A DNA stretch of 64,000 bases from Pseudonocardia ammonioxydans (GTDB lineage: Bacteria > Actinomycetota > Actinomycetes > Mycobacteriales > Pseudonocardiaceae), in NCBI RefSeq assembly GCF_900115005.1, contig NZ_FOUY01000023.1:1-64000 (forward strand), given 5' to 3'. Below are positions 20,486 to 28,488 of this stretch, piece after piece. The notes under the pieces are model-generated. The model was not told where the DNA came from. It was given only the letters and a program-made list of their open reading frames with translations, and searched no databases. The translations under genes and the position numbers were made by a program. Within the stretch, counting starts at the first letter, position 1. The number at the start of each line of letters is the position of its first letter.

Positions 20486-21061
20486 ATGTCCGCACTCCCC
20501 CTGCCGCCCCAGCGCCTGCTGACGACGGCCGAGTTCGCCGAGCTGCCCGATGAGGCCGAGGCGCGCTACGAGCTGCAGGAGGGCAGCATCGTGATGTCAC
20601 CGAGGCCGCGGCCGAGGCACCAGCTGTGCCTGGGACGTCTGGTGGCCCGCTTGGCGGAGCAGCTGCCCGAAGAGCTGGAGGTCCTGCCCGAGGTGGACGT
20701 GGACCTCGAGCTGACGCCCGCATCGCGGCCCGGGTTCGTGCGCGCACCCGACCTGGTCGTGGTCCGCCGCGAGGTCCTCGGCCGGGTCGAGGATCGCGGA
20801 CTGATCCGCGCGTGCGAGGTCGTCCTCGCCGTCGAGATCACCTCGCCCGGTACGAGCCGGATGGACACGGTCGTCAAGCACGGCGAGTACGCCGACGCCG
20901 GCATTCCGCACTACTGGATCGTGACCCTCGACGACAGCGTCGCACTCACCCGGTGTCACCTCGGCGGCGAGTTCGGCTATGTCGACGCCGCACCGGCCCG
21001 CGGCCGCATCTCGTTCGACGAACCCTTCCCCGTCGTGCTCGATCTGGCCGCCCTGCTGTGA
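20486..21061 (+). CDS. Uma2 family (DUF820) restriction-endonuclease-like protein
   Basis: A 191-residue PD-(D/E)xK-fold protein. It shows the Uma2 order: RYELQEGSIVMSPRP, H-x7-L region, APDLVVVRREV, VLAVEITSPGTSRMDTVVKHGEYADAGIPHYWIV, where the Asp, Glu and the later Lys make the metal site. Uma2 proteins are very numerous in actinomycetes and cyanobacteria; a biological role is not established. ATG at 20486 after GAACGAGGAGG, a clear ribosome site. Confidence 0.85.
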   Translation: MSALPLPPQRLLTTAEFAELPDEAEARYELQEGSIVMSPRPRPRHQLCLGRLVARLAEQLPEELEVLPEVDVDLELTPASRPGFVRAPDLVVVRREVLGRVEDRGLIRACEVVLAVEITSPGTSRMDTVVKHGEYADAGIPHYWIVTLDDSVALTRCHLGGEFGYVDAAPARGRISFDEPFPVVLDLAALL

Positions 21062-21137
21062 GACGGGTCCTCCGGTGGGGAGATCTCCTCCTCCGGACGG
21101 AGGCGATGGGCGGCGGTGCCCAGTACGGTCGTCCGGC

Positions 21138-21818
21138 ATGGGGGATCTGCTGCTCAGCGAGGAACTGCTGCTCATCGGGCTGCACGACGAGACCGGCAAG
21201 CCCGACGGCTGGTTCCAGCCGAACAACCTGCACGGCGCGTTGATCTGCGACCTGATCGAGCGGGGCGCGGTCACCGTCGACGGGAAGAAGAAGGTGCACC
21301 CCGGTGAGCGGGTGCCGGAGCACCCCGCGCTGCGGCAGGTCTGGGAGACGATCACCGCGGACGCCAAGGTTCGCAGCGTCTCGCACTGGACGAGCACGCT
21401 GCCGTGGAAACACACCAAGCCGGCCGAGCTCGTCGCCGAGCGGCTGGTCGACGACGGCGTGCTGACCCGCGAGGAGGGCAAGGTCCTCGGGATCTTCCGC
21501 ACCACCCGGCTGCCCGCTGCCGACCCGGCTCCCGAGCGCGCGTTGCGGGAACGGCTGCGCGGCGTGCTCGTCACCGGCATCGAGCCGTCCGCGCACGACG
21601 CCCTGCTCGTCACCCTGCTCAACGCGACCTCCCAGGTGAAGGCGGCACTGGACGGGTTGGACAAGGAGCAACGCAAGGCCGGGACGAAGCGGGCGGCGCA
21701 GATCGCGAAGGGCCTGAAGGACAACCCGGTCGTCAAGGCGCAGTACGACGCCGCGATGGCCGCGGTGATGACGACGGTCGTTGCGACCGCCGTCGTCACG
21801 TCGTCGGGTGGGAGCTGA
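21138..21818 (+). CDS. GPP34 (GOLPH3/Vps74-like) phosphoprotein family protein
   Basis: A 226-residue all-helical protein of the GPP34 family, common in actinomycetes. The N terminus LLLSEELLLIGLHDETGKP and the motif LHGALICDLIERGAV match the family; the middle segment with a trailing EGKVLGIFRTTRLP corresponds to the beta-hairpin. Eukaryotic members bind phosphatidylinositol-4-phosphate at Golgi membranes; bacterial roles are unclear. ATG at 21138 begins right at the conserved N terminus. It stands alone on its strand. Confidence 0.85.
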   Translation: MGDLLLSEELLLIGLHDETGKPDGWFQPNNLHGALICDLIERGAVTVDGKKKVHPGERVPEHPALRQVWETITADAKVRSVSHWTSTLPWKHTKPAELVAERLVDDGVLTREEGKVLGIFRTTRLPAADPAPERALRERLRGVLVTGIEPSAHDALLVTLLNATSQVKAALDGLDKEQRKAGTKRAAQIAKGLKDNPVVKAQYDAAMAAVMTTVVATAVVTSSGGS

Positions 21819-21830
21819 CCGCACAGCACG

Positions 21831-21898
21831 TAACGCGAAATTCATTGCGATAACTCTCCCGACGGGTCTAGCCTTCTGGCGCGAAGAAGTTCGCGTTA
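21831..21898. promoter_or_regulatory. Inverted TAACGCGAA repeat and probable promoter upstream of a small membrane-protein gene
   Basis: TAACGCGAA at 21831-21839 and its exact complement TTCGCGTTA at 21890-21898 face each other across 50 bases. Between them TTGCGA (21845) and TAGCCT (21869) are 18 bases apart and could be -35/-10 elements. A further hairpin, CGGCACGG/CCGTGCCG (21901-21920), follows in the leader. The layout suits a regulated promoter for the gene at 21955; which regulator binds is unknown. Confidence 0.45.
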
Positions 21899-21954
21899 GA
21901 CGGCACGGACCGCCGTGCCGCACGCCCTTCGCGGATCCCGCCGAGGGGGACCCC

Positions 21955-22350
21955 ATGACGACCGTCCAGCGCCCCACCGTGAAGGCCGCCCTGACCGACC
22001 GCGGCTTCGCGCTCCACTACCTGCAGATGCTGCTCGCGATGGGGGCAGGCATGCTCGTGCTCGGCCCGCTCGCGATGCTCGCCGGCGACCCGGACCTCGA
22101 GGTGCAGGCGCTGCTCATGGCGACCTCGATGAGCGCCGGGATGGCGGTCTGGATGGCCTGGAAGCGCCACACCTGGCCCGCGACCGTCGAGATATGCCTG
22201 GCGATGTACCTGTCGTTCGTCGTGCTGTTCCCGCCGTACTGGCTCGGGGTGCTCTCCGGGCACGACGTGATGGTCGTGGGGCACGTGCTGATGCTGCCGG
22301 CCATGGCACTGGGGATGCTGCGGCGGCGGGAGGAGTACGTGCACGGATGA
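21955..22350 (+). CDS. Small four-helix membrane protein of unknown function
   Basis: A 131-residue protein with about four membrane helices (residues about 18-40, 47-62, 73-92, 98-118). The loops are short and the tail is basic (LRRREEYVHG). I do not recognise the family. ATG at 21955 follows CCGAGGGGGA; the frame is open further upstream but that part overlaps the inverted repeat and promoter-like sequence. It is followed by 96 bases before the first FemAB-like gene. Confidence 0.7.
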   Translation: MTTVQRPTVKAALTDRGFALHYLQMLLAMGAGMLVLGPLAMLAGDPDLEVQALLMATSMSAGMAVWMAWKRHTWPATVEICLAMYLSFVVLFPPYWLGVLSGHDVMVVGHVLMLPAMALGMLRRREEYVHG

Positions 22351-22446
22351 CGTTCAGCAGCTCGGATCGTACGCAGGACCGACCCAGCGACGAATTGCGG
22401 CAGACAACCGCGTAACGGGCGAACCGGACTTCGCGACAGCATCCGC

Positions 22447-23565
22447 GTGTCTGCCGCGATCCATTCTCGATGCACCGTCACGGAAGTTCGACACCCGGCG
22501 GCTCGTCCGCTGCACGAGTGGGACACCTTCGTCGATCGACTCAACGGCGATACGGTCCAGAAGTCCGGCTGGGCCGACCTGCGCGCCACGGCGGGCTTCA
22601 CCGCTCACTACTTCTTCGCGCACGACCGCGGACACCTGGTCGGCGGTGCCCAGCTGCTCGAACGTCGCCTGCCGCTGCTCGGCCGGGTGGGTTACGTGTC
22701 GAATGCTCCGCTCGTCGACGACACCGTCGGCGACAGCTCCATCGGCGTCCCGGCCTTGTGCACACACCTGCTCCGCGCGGCGCAGACACATCTGTCGATG
22801 CTCCTCGTACAACCACCGGAGGGCCGCGACGACGTCAGCGAGTTCCTTCTCGCACGGGGCCTACGCCCTTCGGAAGCAGGGATCGCTCCCGCGGCGACCC
22901 TGCGTCTGCGGTTGGATCGCTGTGAGGAGGAGATCCGAGCCGGGCTCGGTCGGCGGTTGCGCCAGTGGACCCGGCAGTGGCCGCGCCGCGGGGTCACGGT
23001 ACGGCCGGCCGGTCGCCGGGACCTGGGGGTCGTCGCGGCTCTCCTCGCCGAGACCGGCCGACACCAGGGGTTCGACCCGTTCCCGGAGGACTATCTGCGA
23101 ACGATGTACGACATCTTCGCCGACCGGGGTGAGATCCAGATCATGGTGGGCGAGGTCGCCGGTGTTCCGGTGGCATGCGAGGTTCTGACCGGCTGCGGGA
23201 ACGTCGTGCGCTCGAGGCTCGGCGGGACCGATCGTTCCGCCGAGGTGCAACACCTGAACGTGTCTGCGGCCGTCGAGTGGCACAGCATCCTGTGGGCTCG
23301 ATCGGCCGGTTACCGTTGGTTCGACTTCGGCGGAGTCCTGCCCGAGACACGGGCCTCGCTCGCCGGCGACACGGCGGATCTCGACTCGGTCCCCGGCCCC
23401 GATCGGTTCAAGCTCCGTTTCGGAGGCGACCTGCACACCTACCCGCAGGCGGTCGAGTGGTTCCGTTCCCCGCTCCTACGAGCCGGTTACGACCTGACGA
23501 ACAGGTCCGAGTACGGGCGCCGGGCAGTTCGGGCCGTTCGCGGGCGGATCCGAGCCACCCGGTGA
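22447..23565 (+). CDS. FemAB/GNAT-fold peptidyltransferase-like protein, tandem copy 1
   Basis: A 372-residue protein with two GNAT-like domains, as in Fem-type aminoacyl transferases. The first domain contains DTVQKSGWADLRATAGF and GGAQLLERRLPLLGRVGYVSNAPLV; the second contains HLNVSAAVEWHSILWARSAGYRWFDFGG and a C-terminal FKLRFGGDLHTYPQAVEWF. The FDFGG and FKxRFGG motifs are typical of FemAB-like proteins found in polysaccharide loci. Fem enzymes add amino acids from tRNA to cell-wall precursors; here an acyl or aminoacyl decoration of a sugar is possible. GTG at 22447. Copy 2 starts 59 bases after its stop. Sampled base composition is lower in G+C (38 of 60 at 22501-22560) than the core genes. 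Confidence 0.75.
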   Translation: MSAAIHSRCTVTEVRHPAARPLHEWDTFVDRLNGDTVQKSGWADLRATAGFTAHYFFAHDRGHLVGGAQLLERRLPLLGRVGYVSNAPLVDDTVGDSSIGVPALCTHLLRAAQTHLSMLLVQPPEGRDDVSEFLLARGLRPSEAGIAPAATLRLRLDRCEEEIRAGLGRRLRQWTRQWPRRGVTVRPAGRRDLGVVAALLAETGRHQGFDPFPEDYLRTMYDIFADRGEIQIMVGEVAGVPVACEVLTGCGNVVRSRLGGTDRSAEVQHLNVSAAVEWHSILWARSAGYRWFDFGGVLPETRASLAGDTADLDSVPGPDRFKLRFGGDLHTYPQAVEWFRSPLLRAGYDLTNRSEYGRRAVRAVRGRIRATR

Positions 23566-23624
23566 CCGATCGTAGTCGGAAGGGCGCCCGGTAACAGGCG
23601 CTCCGATCTTTCCGAGCCCCTCAC

Positions 23625-24752
23625 GTGGCATCAGGAACGGGTTCGTCGACATCGATCACAGATCTGCGTTCACCGACCGCTGACGAGCTCGCCGAATGGG
23701 ACGACCTAGTCAGCCGAGTCGACGGTGGCGACACGGTGCAGAAGTCCGGGTGGGCGACATTGCGTTCGACGGCCGGCTTCGAGTCCCGGTACCTCCTGCT
23801 CCACTCCGACGACGGGCTGGTCGGCGGGGCCCAGGTGCTCCTCCGCCGACTCCCGCTGATCGGCACGGTCGGATACATCTCCAACGGCCCGATACTGGAC
23901 GAGGCCCGGACCGAGCACGGAACCGCAGTCCGGAGCATCTGCGACCGGCTGGTCACCATGGCCAGGAACGAGCTGGCGGTCCTGCTGATCCAGCCGCCCG
24001 ATGGCCGGGACGACATCAGCGACGAGTTGCTCCGACGCGACTTCCGCATCTCGGCGGCCGGGGTGGCGCCGGCGGCGACCCTGCGGCTCGCCCTCGACCG
24101 CCCGGAGGACGAGATCCGGGCCGGGCTCAGCAAGCGCCTACGACGGTGGACGGGCCAGTGGGAACGTCGCGGTGTCACCGTCCGGACCGCAACCGAGGAC
24201 GATCTGTCCACAGTCGCCCGGCTGCTGGGCGAGACAGCCCGGTTCCAGGGTTTCGCCCCGTTCCCGGAATCCTATCTGCGCACCATGTACCGCACGTTCA
24301 CCGCGCGTGACGAGGTGCAGATCCGGCTCGGCGAGGTGGCCGGTGAACCGGTCGTCTGCGAGGTGCTGACCGGCTGTGCAGGCGTCGTGCGCTCCCGCCT
24401 CATCGGAACCGACCGCTCGACGCGGTGGGAGCATCTCAACGTGTCCGCTGCGGTGCAGTGGGACGCGATCCGGTGGGCGCGCAACGCCGGCTACTGCTGG
24501 TTCGACTTCGGGGGCATCGGGCCCGGCTCGGCGGAACGGCTCGCGTCCGGTTCCCCGGTGAGCACCGACGGGCTTCCCGGACCCGATGTCTTCAAGATCC
24601 GGTTCGGCGGACACCTGCACACCTACCCCCAGGCGGTCGAATGGTTCGGTTCCCCGGTCCTGCGAGCGGCGTACGACCTCGGGCGCAGGACCGAGCGTGG
24701 GCGACGCCTGCTCGGCGCCGTCCGCAACCGGCTCCGCAACGCGGTGACCTGA
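23625..24752 (+). CDS. FemAB/GNAT-fold peptidyltransferase-like protein, tandem copy 2
   Basis: A 375-residue paralog of the preceding gene, matching along the whole length, with the same landmarks: GDTVQKSGWATLRSTAGF, LLIQPPDGRDDIS, EIRAGLSKRLRRWTGQWERRGVTV, FDFGGIGPG and FKIRFGGHLHTYPQAVEWF. By eye well over half the residues are identical, so it is a tandem duplication kept with divergence at the substrate-facing first domain. GTG at 23625. It converges on the lytic transglycosylase gene with an 18-base gap, the far end of the leftward polysaccharide operon. Confidence 0.75.
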   Translation: MASGTGSSTSITDLRSPTADELAEWDDLVSRVDGGDTVQKSGWATLRSTAGFESRYLLLHSDDGLVGGAQVLLRRLPLIGTVGYISNGPILDEARTEHGTAVRSICDRLVTMARNELAVLLIQPPDGRDDISDELLRRDFRISAAGVAPAATLRLALDRPEDEIRAGLSKRLRRWTGQWERRGVTVRTATEDDLSTVARLLGETARFQGFAPFPESYLRTMYRTFTARDEVQIRLGEVAGEPVVCEVLTGCAGVVRSRLIGTDRSTRWEHLNVSAAVQWDAIRWARNAGYCWFDFGGIGPGSAERLASGSPVSTDGLPGPDVFKIRFGGHLHTYPQAVEWFGSPVLRAAYDLGRRTERGRRLLGAVRNRLRNAVT

Positions 24753-24770
24753 TCCGCGTCTGCCGTCAGG

Positions 24771-25556
24771 TCACCAGCGCGTCCAGGCAGCCTCGTCGAG
24801 TGCCCGTCCGACCCTGCCGATGTACCCGAGAGCTTCCGGGTCACGCAGTTCGCCGGAGAAGTGCCAGCCGACGCATCCCCACAGGTCCCCCTCGGCCTCG
24901 GGGCCGAGGTAGGTCACCCAGCCCTCGTAACAGCCGCGGACCACACCGAGCGCGTAGTCGACATTGAACGCAGTGCTCTCGGAGGCCAGCGGGTACGAAC
25001 CTGGCCGGTAGAGGTGCTTCACCTGCATGATCCCGAAGCTGGTCGCGCACGGCGGGGCGTCTCCCGGGACGCAGTCCTCCTCGTCCGAGGAGACGTCCCC
25101 GGTCGTCGCCTGCCGCCAATCGCTCTCCGCGTCCGCCATGGCCCGGACGAGGTCCGGCGGAAGTCCCCACTTGCAGGCACCCCACTGCAGGATCTGGCCG
25201 GTGCTACCGGCGTAGTCGCCATCGATTCGCGCGATGATCTCCGGATTGAACTCGGGCGCGTACCCGTGTGGCGTCCAGTCCGGAACCCGGACTCCGCCAC
25301 CCGTTCGCGCGTTCGGCTCGGCGTTCTCGGGCCGCACCTCGCGCGTCGCACCGACCGCGGCGGCGCACTCGGCGCCCGTCGGCAATGCCGTGCCGGGTGC
25401 AAGCGCCTCGGCCGGAACCGGGGTTCCGGGATCCACCGGAGCTCCGGGCGCCCCGGCCAGGTACATCACCACCGCCCCGACGGCAACCACGGCCAGCAGG
25501 CCGAGGACGCCCGTCGCCGTCCGACGCCGCACCCGAGGTGCGGGCTCACCGCACAC
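24771..25556 (-). CDS. Membrane-anchored lytic transglycosylase-like protein
   Basis: About 261 residues: a basic N terminus, one membrane/signal-anchor helix (VLGLLAVVAVGAVVMYLAG), a Pro-rich linker and a lysozyme-like SLT domain. ILQWGACKWGLPPDLVRAMA followed by AESDW carries the likely catalytic Glu; SFGIMQVKHLY and a later cysteine pair fit this fold. It probably cleaves peptidoglycan, or the exported polymer, to open a path through the wall. Start: GTG 25556 overlaps the deacetylase stop by 11 bases; GTG 25532 is an alternative. It is the last gene of the operon running left from 32.9 kb. Confidence 0.75.
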   Translation of the reverse strand: MCGEPAPRVRRRTATGVLGLLAVVAVGAVVMYLAGAPGAPVDPGTPVPAEALAPGTALPTGAECAAAVGATREVRPENAEPNARTGGGVRVPDWTPHGYAPEFNPEIIARIDGDYAGSTGQILQWGACKWGLPPDLVRAMADAESDWRQATTGDVSSDEEDCVPGDAPPCATSFGIMQVKHLYRPGSYPLASESTAFNVDYALGVVRGCYEGWVTYLGPEAEGDLWGCVGWHFSGELRDPEALGYIGRVGRALDEAAWTRW

Positions 25557-26427
25557 GGGGTCGGCCCGTCCCGGCGATGGTTGCCCGACGCACCGCCTCG
25601 ACCTGGTCACGGACCAGGTGCCGTGCCCGCCACGCTCGGCCTCCGAGCAGCGAGGCGGCGGCATACGTCGGCGTCAGCTTGAAGCGGAACGCCGTCTGCG
25701 AGTCGTTCCCGTCGACACAGATGCGCCATCGGGCGAAGCTCCCGCGCTCACGGGCGACCGCGAACGACACCGTGTATCCGGCTTCGGCCACTCCTCGCCG
25801 GGTCACGGAGTCGTGGGTTCCATAGGGGTAGGCGAAGGCCCGTGCCCGTACCCCGGTCACGCGTTCGAGTTCGAGGCGGGCGTCAACGGTGTGACGTCGC
25901 AGCTCGGATGGACCGAGCGCCACCATGCGCGTGTGGTCGAACCCGTGCACGCCGAGTTCCATCCCGGTGGTCGGCAACCGGCGCAGCTCGTCGGCGGTCG
26001 CAATCCGTTCGCGCGCGTAGTCATCCGACCAGCACACGGCGCCCCCGATCAGACCGCTGGGCACGAACAGTACCGAAGGGATTCCGAAGCTCGAGAGAAT
26101 CGGCGCAGCCAGATCCACGACGGACCGGTGGGCGTCGTCGATCGTGAGCAGGAAGCTCTTGTGCGGCAGGCGGACGTCGCCGGCCCACCACCCGAGGTAG
26201 GAATCCAGGTCGACGGGCCGCCACCCGGAGTCGAGAAGTGACCCGAGATTCGTGCGGAAGTTCTCCGCGGTGACGAACAGGTGGTCGGGATCGCGCCCGG
26301 ACAGCGGCGCGCCGAAGAAGTGGTACATGAGGACCCTCGGTGAGGTGAATGCCCGCCACGGTGCCGCCTCCTCCACCCGGAACATCCGCCGTCGTACCTC
26401 TTCGCCCGCCTCGTCCGAGGCGTTCAC
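25546..26427 (-). CDS. Polysaccharide deacetylase (NodB/CE4-like)
   Basis: A 293-residue protein with a NodB-like domain. VLMYHFFG opens the domain; FLLTIDDAH provides Asp97-Asp98 and VHGFDHTRM provides His161/His165 for the metal; AYPYGTHD is the later family motif. No signal peptide is evident, so it may act on lipid-linked intermediates inside the cell or be exported another way. GTG 26427 overlaps the sugar transferase stop by four bases. The frame stays open far upstream but only as antisense-like reading of the neighbour. Confidence 0.85.
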   Translation of the reverse strand: MNASDEAGEEVRRRMFRVEEAAPWRAFTSPRVLMYHFFGAPLSGRDPDHLFVTAENFRTNLGSLLDSGWRPVDLDSYLGWWAGDVRLPHKSFLLTIDDAHRSVVDLAAPILSSFGIPSVLFVPSGLIGGAVCWSDDYARERIATADELRRLPTTGMELGVHGFDHTRMVALGPSELRRHTVDARLELERVTGVRARAFAYPYGTHDSVTRRGVAEAGYTVSFAVARERGSFARWRICVDGNDSQTAFRFKLTPTYAAASLLGGRAWRARHLVRDQVEAVRRATIAGTGRPRVR

Positions 26428-27080
26428 CGGGCACCGTCGCTGCGGAGCACCGTGGGAACCGTCAGGAGCAGGATCCGGAGGTTCTCCGTCACGCTCCAGC
26501 GGTCGACGTAGCGAACGTCGAGTTCGAGCATTTCCCGGGTTCCCATCGTGCTCCGTCCGCTGACCTGCCAGAGGCCGGTGATACCCGGGCGGACGTCGAA
26601 CCGGCGCAGATACCTCGCCGGGAACTGCGCGGCTTCCCAACCCAGGCAGGGCCGGGGGCCGACCAGGGACATGCTCCCCGCTATCACGTTGAGCAGCTGT
26701 GGAAGCTCGTCGATACTGGTCCTGCGGATGAATCGGCCCACCCGGGTCACCCGAGGGTCGTCGTCCATCTTGCAGCTGCCACCGCGCGACGTGTCCTCGC
26801 CCGCCAGCTCCCGAGCGATCAGCTCCCGGTGCGCCCGATCGTCCCCACCCATCGTCATCGAACGGAACTTGAGCATCGTGAACGGGTGCTGGTCCCGGCC
26901 GATCCGGCACTGGCGGTACAGCACGGGCCCGGCCGAGTCCAGGCGGATGGCGAGCGCGACCAGCAGAAGAACCGGGGCGACGATCACCATGAGCACACAG
27001 GCAAGGCTCACGTCGACGATCCGGCTCACTACGAGTGCCCAGCGCGTCGGTCGGCGGAGGTCAGGGGCTTCGTCGAACAT
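26424..27080 (-). CDS. Undecaprenyl-phosphate sugar phosphotransferase (initiating glycosyl-1-phosphate transferase)
   Basis: A 218-residue bacterial sugar transferase of the PssY/PglC/WcaJ C-terminal type. A reentrant hydrophobic helix (residues 17-45, ending in the hallmark Pro) precedes LKFRSM, the catalytic Asp-Glu pair region RRTSIDELPQLLNV, GSMSLVGPRP and VRPGITGLWQVSGR. It would load the first sugar-phosphate on undecaprenyl phosphate at the inner membrane face. ATG at 27080 overlaps the polymerase gene by 20 bases. It marks this operon as a lipid-linked Wzx/Wzy-type pathway. Confidence 0.95.
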   Translation of the reverse strand: MFDEAPDLRRPTRWALVVSRIVDVSLACVLMVIVAPVLLLVALAIRLDSAGPVLYRQCRIGRDQHPFTMLKFRSMTMGGDDRAHRELIARELAGEDTSRGGSCKMDDDPRVTRVGRFIRRTSIDELPQLLNVIAGSMSLVGPRPCLGWEAAQFPARYLRRFDVRPGITGLWQVSGRSTMGTREMLELDVRYVDRWSVTENLRILLLTVPTVLRSDGAR

Positions 27081-28488
27081 CGACTCTCCCGGTGGTCAGG
27101 GCGAGCAGGGTGTAGAGCAGGTCCCCGGTACCCCGAAGGGTCAGATGGGGATCGAGAACGGTCAGGACGAGCAGGAAGATCCAGCTGATGTGCAACGTCA
27201 TCGCGACGGCGCCGGCCGAGTCCGGTTGCTCGACCTGTGGCCGCACGGAACGGAGCACCGCAGCGGACAGCCAGAGGAAGCCGGCCAGGACCGGGATGCC
27301 CCCGATCCACAGGAAGGCCAGATAGCCGGCTTCGAGGTAGATCACATCGCGCCACGTCTCCGGAGCCACCAGCACCGGGTCCGGGGTCACCCCGATCAGC
27401 CAGTTCACCGGTTCGAACGCGGGGATGTAGGCGTTGGACAGATTGTCCCAGCGTCCTTGCCAGCTCACGGGTACCCCGGTCTCGCCGAAGTCCGCAAACC
27501 GCCCCATCAGCACGGGCGCGCCGATCAGCAGCGGGACCGGCGCCAGCGGCAGGAGGCGCCACGCCCAACGACGCAGGTCGGGCACCGACCAGAGCAGGAG
27601 CGCAACGGCGACAGCGGCGGAGATCCAGGTGGAGAACTGTCCGGCTGCCAGAACGCCGCAGCTGAGCACCGCTCCGGCGACGACCAACTCGCGACGAGGA
27701 AGTACCCGACGCACTCCGCAGGCCACCGTCAGGACGGACGCGATGATGATGACGTCGCCGGTCGCGATCGGCGACGCGAGCGTCGTCGATCCCCGGGACT
27801 CGAGTGCGCCGTCATTCGCGTCGGGGCTCCACGTCGACTCGAGCGCATGGATGACCGGACCGAACTCGAGGGTCTGCAGGATCGCGATCAGCGCGACGAC
27901 CGTGGCCGGCCAGATGATCAGGCGAACGCACCACACGACCTGCTCGTCGCGGACGACGCTGCACCGAACCAGGAGGTAGAGCGCGACGAGCTTGCAGATC
28001 GGGAGAACCGCGGCGAGTTCGCCGCTGGTGGGTACGTGCCCACGCAGCATGAGCGACGCGATCGGCCAGACCGTCGAGAGCAGCAGGAATGCCGCGAGCG
28101 GGAGGTCGGTCGGGTGCGACCGGAGTGGCCACGCATCCCCGCGGCACAGCCGCAGGTAGGCACCGAACAGCGCACCGAGAAGTATCAGGGCGAGGAGCGC
28201 TTCGTTCGGCCGCACCAGCGGGAGCAGGTTGCCCCGGTCGATACCGGCGATGATCGGAAGGGTTGCGAGGTAGGCATAGGTGCCGATCACCGGCTTCCAC
28301 ACGCAGGCCAGGAACAGCAGCAGGATGCCCGCGGCGCCGCCTACGATCATCACGGTCTGAGCATCGAACCGTGTCGAGGCGAAGGCGCTCACCGAGGCGA
28401 TCAGCCCGGCCGCCCACCACGCGGCACTCCGATTACGGAGGAGCAGCCGCCGACCGTCTCGCGCGTCCGTGAGGTCGACCCCGGTCAT
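27061..28488 (-). CDS. O-antigen polymerase/ligase-like membrane protein (Wzy type)
   Basis: A 475-residue protein with about eleven to twelve membrane helices and a large extracytoplasmic loop after the middle (around SWQGRWDNLSNAYIPAFEP), as in Wzy/WaaL-family proteins. Family members polymerise or ligate lipid-linked repeat units. Sequence identity is always low in this class, so the call rests on topology and operon position between flippase and initiating transferase. ATG 28488 follows GGGGAGGAG and overlaps the flippase stop by four bases (ATGA). Confidence 0.75.
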   Translation of the reverse strand: MTGVDLTDARDGRRLLLRNRSAAWWAAGLIASVSAFASTRFDAQTVMIVGGAAGILLLFLACVWKPVIGTYAYLATLPIIAGIDRGNLLPLVRPNEALLALILLGALFGAYLRLCRGDAWPLRSHPTDLPLAAFLLLSTVWPIASLMLRGHVPTSGELAAVLPICKLVALYLLVRCSVVRDEQVVWCVRLIIWPATVVALIAILQTLEFGPVIHALESTWSPDANDGALESRGSTTLASPIATGDVIIIASVLTVACGVRRVLPRRELVVAGAVLSCGVLAAGQFSTWISAAVAVALLLWSVPDLRRWAWRLLPLAPVPLLIGAPVLMGRFADFGETGVPVSWQGRWDNLSNAYIPAFEPVNWLIGVTPDPVLVAPETWRDVIYLEAGYLAFLWIGGIPVLAGFLWLSAAVLRSVRPQVEQPDSAGAVAMTLHISWIFLLVLTVLDPHLTLRGTGDLLYTLLALTTGRVDVRRSP

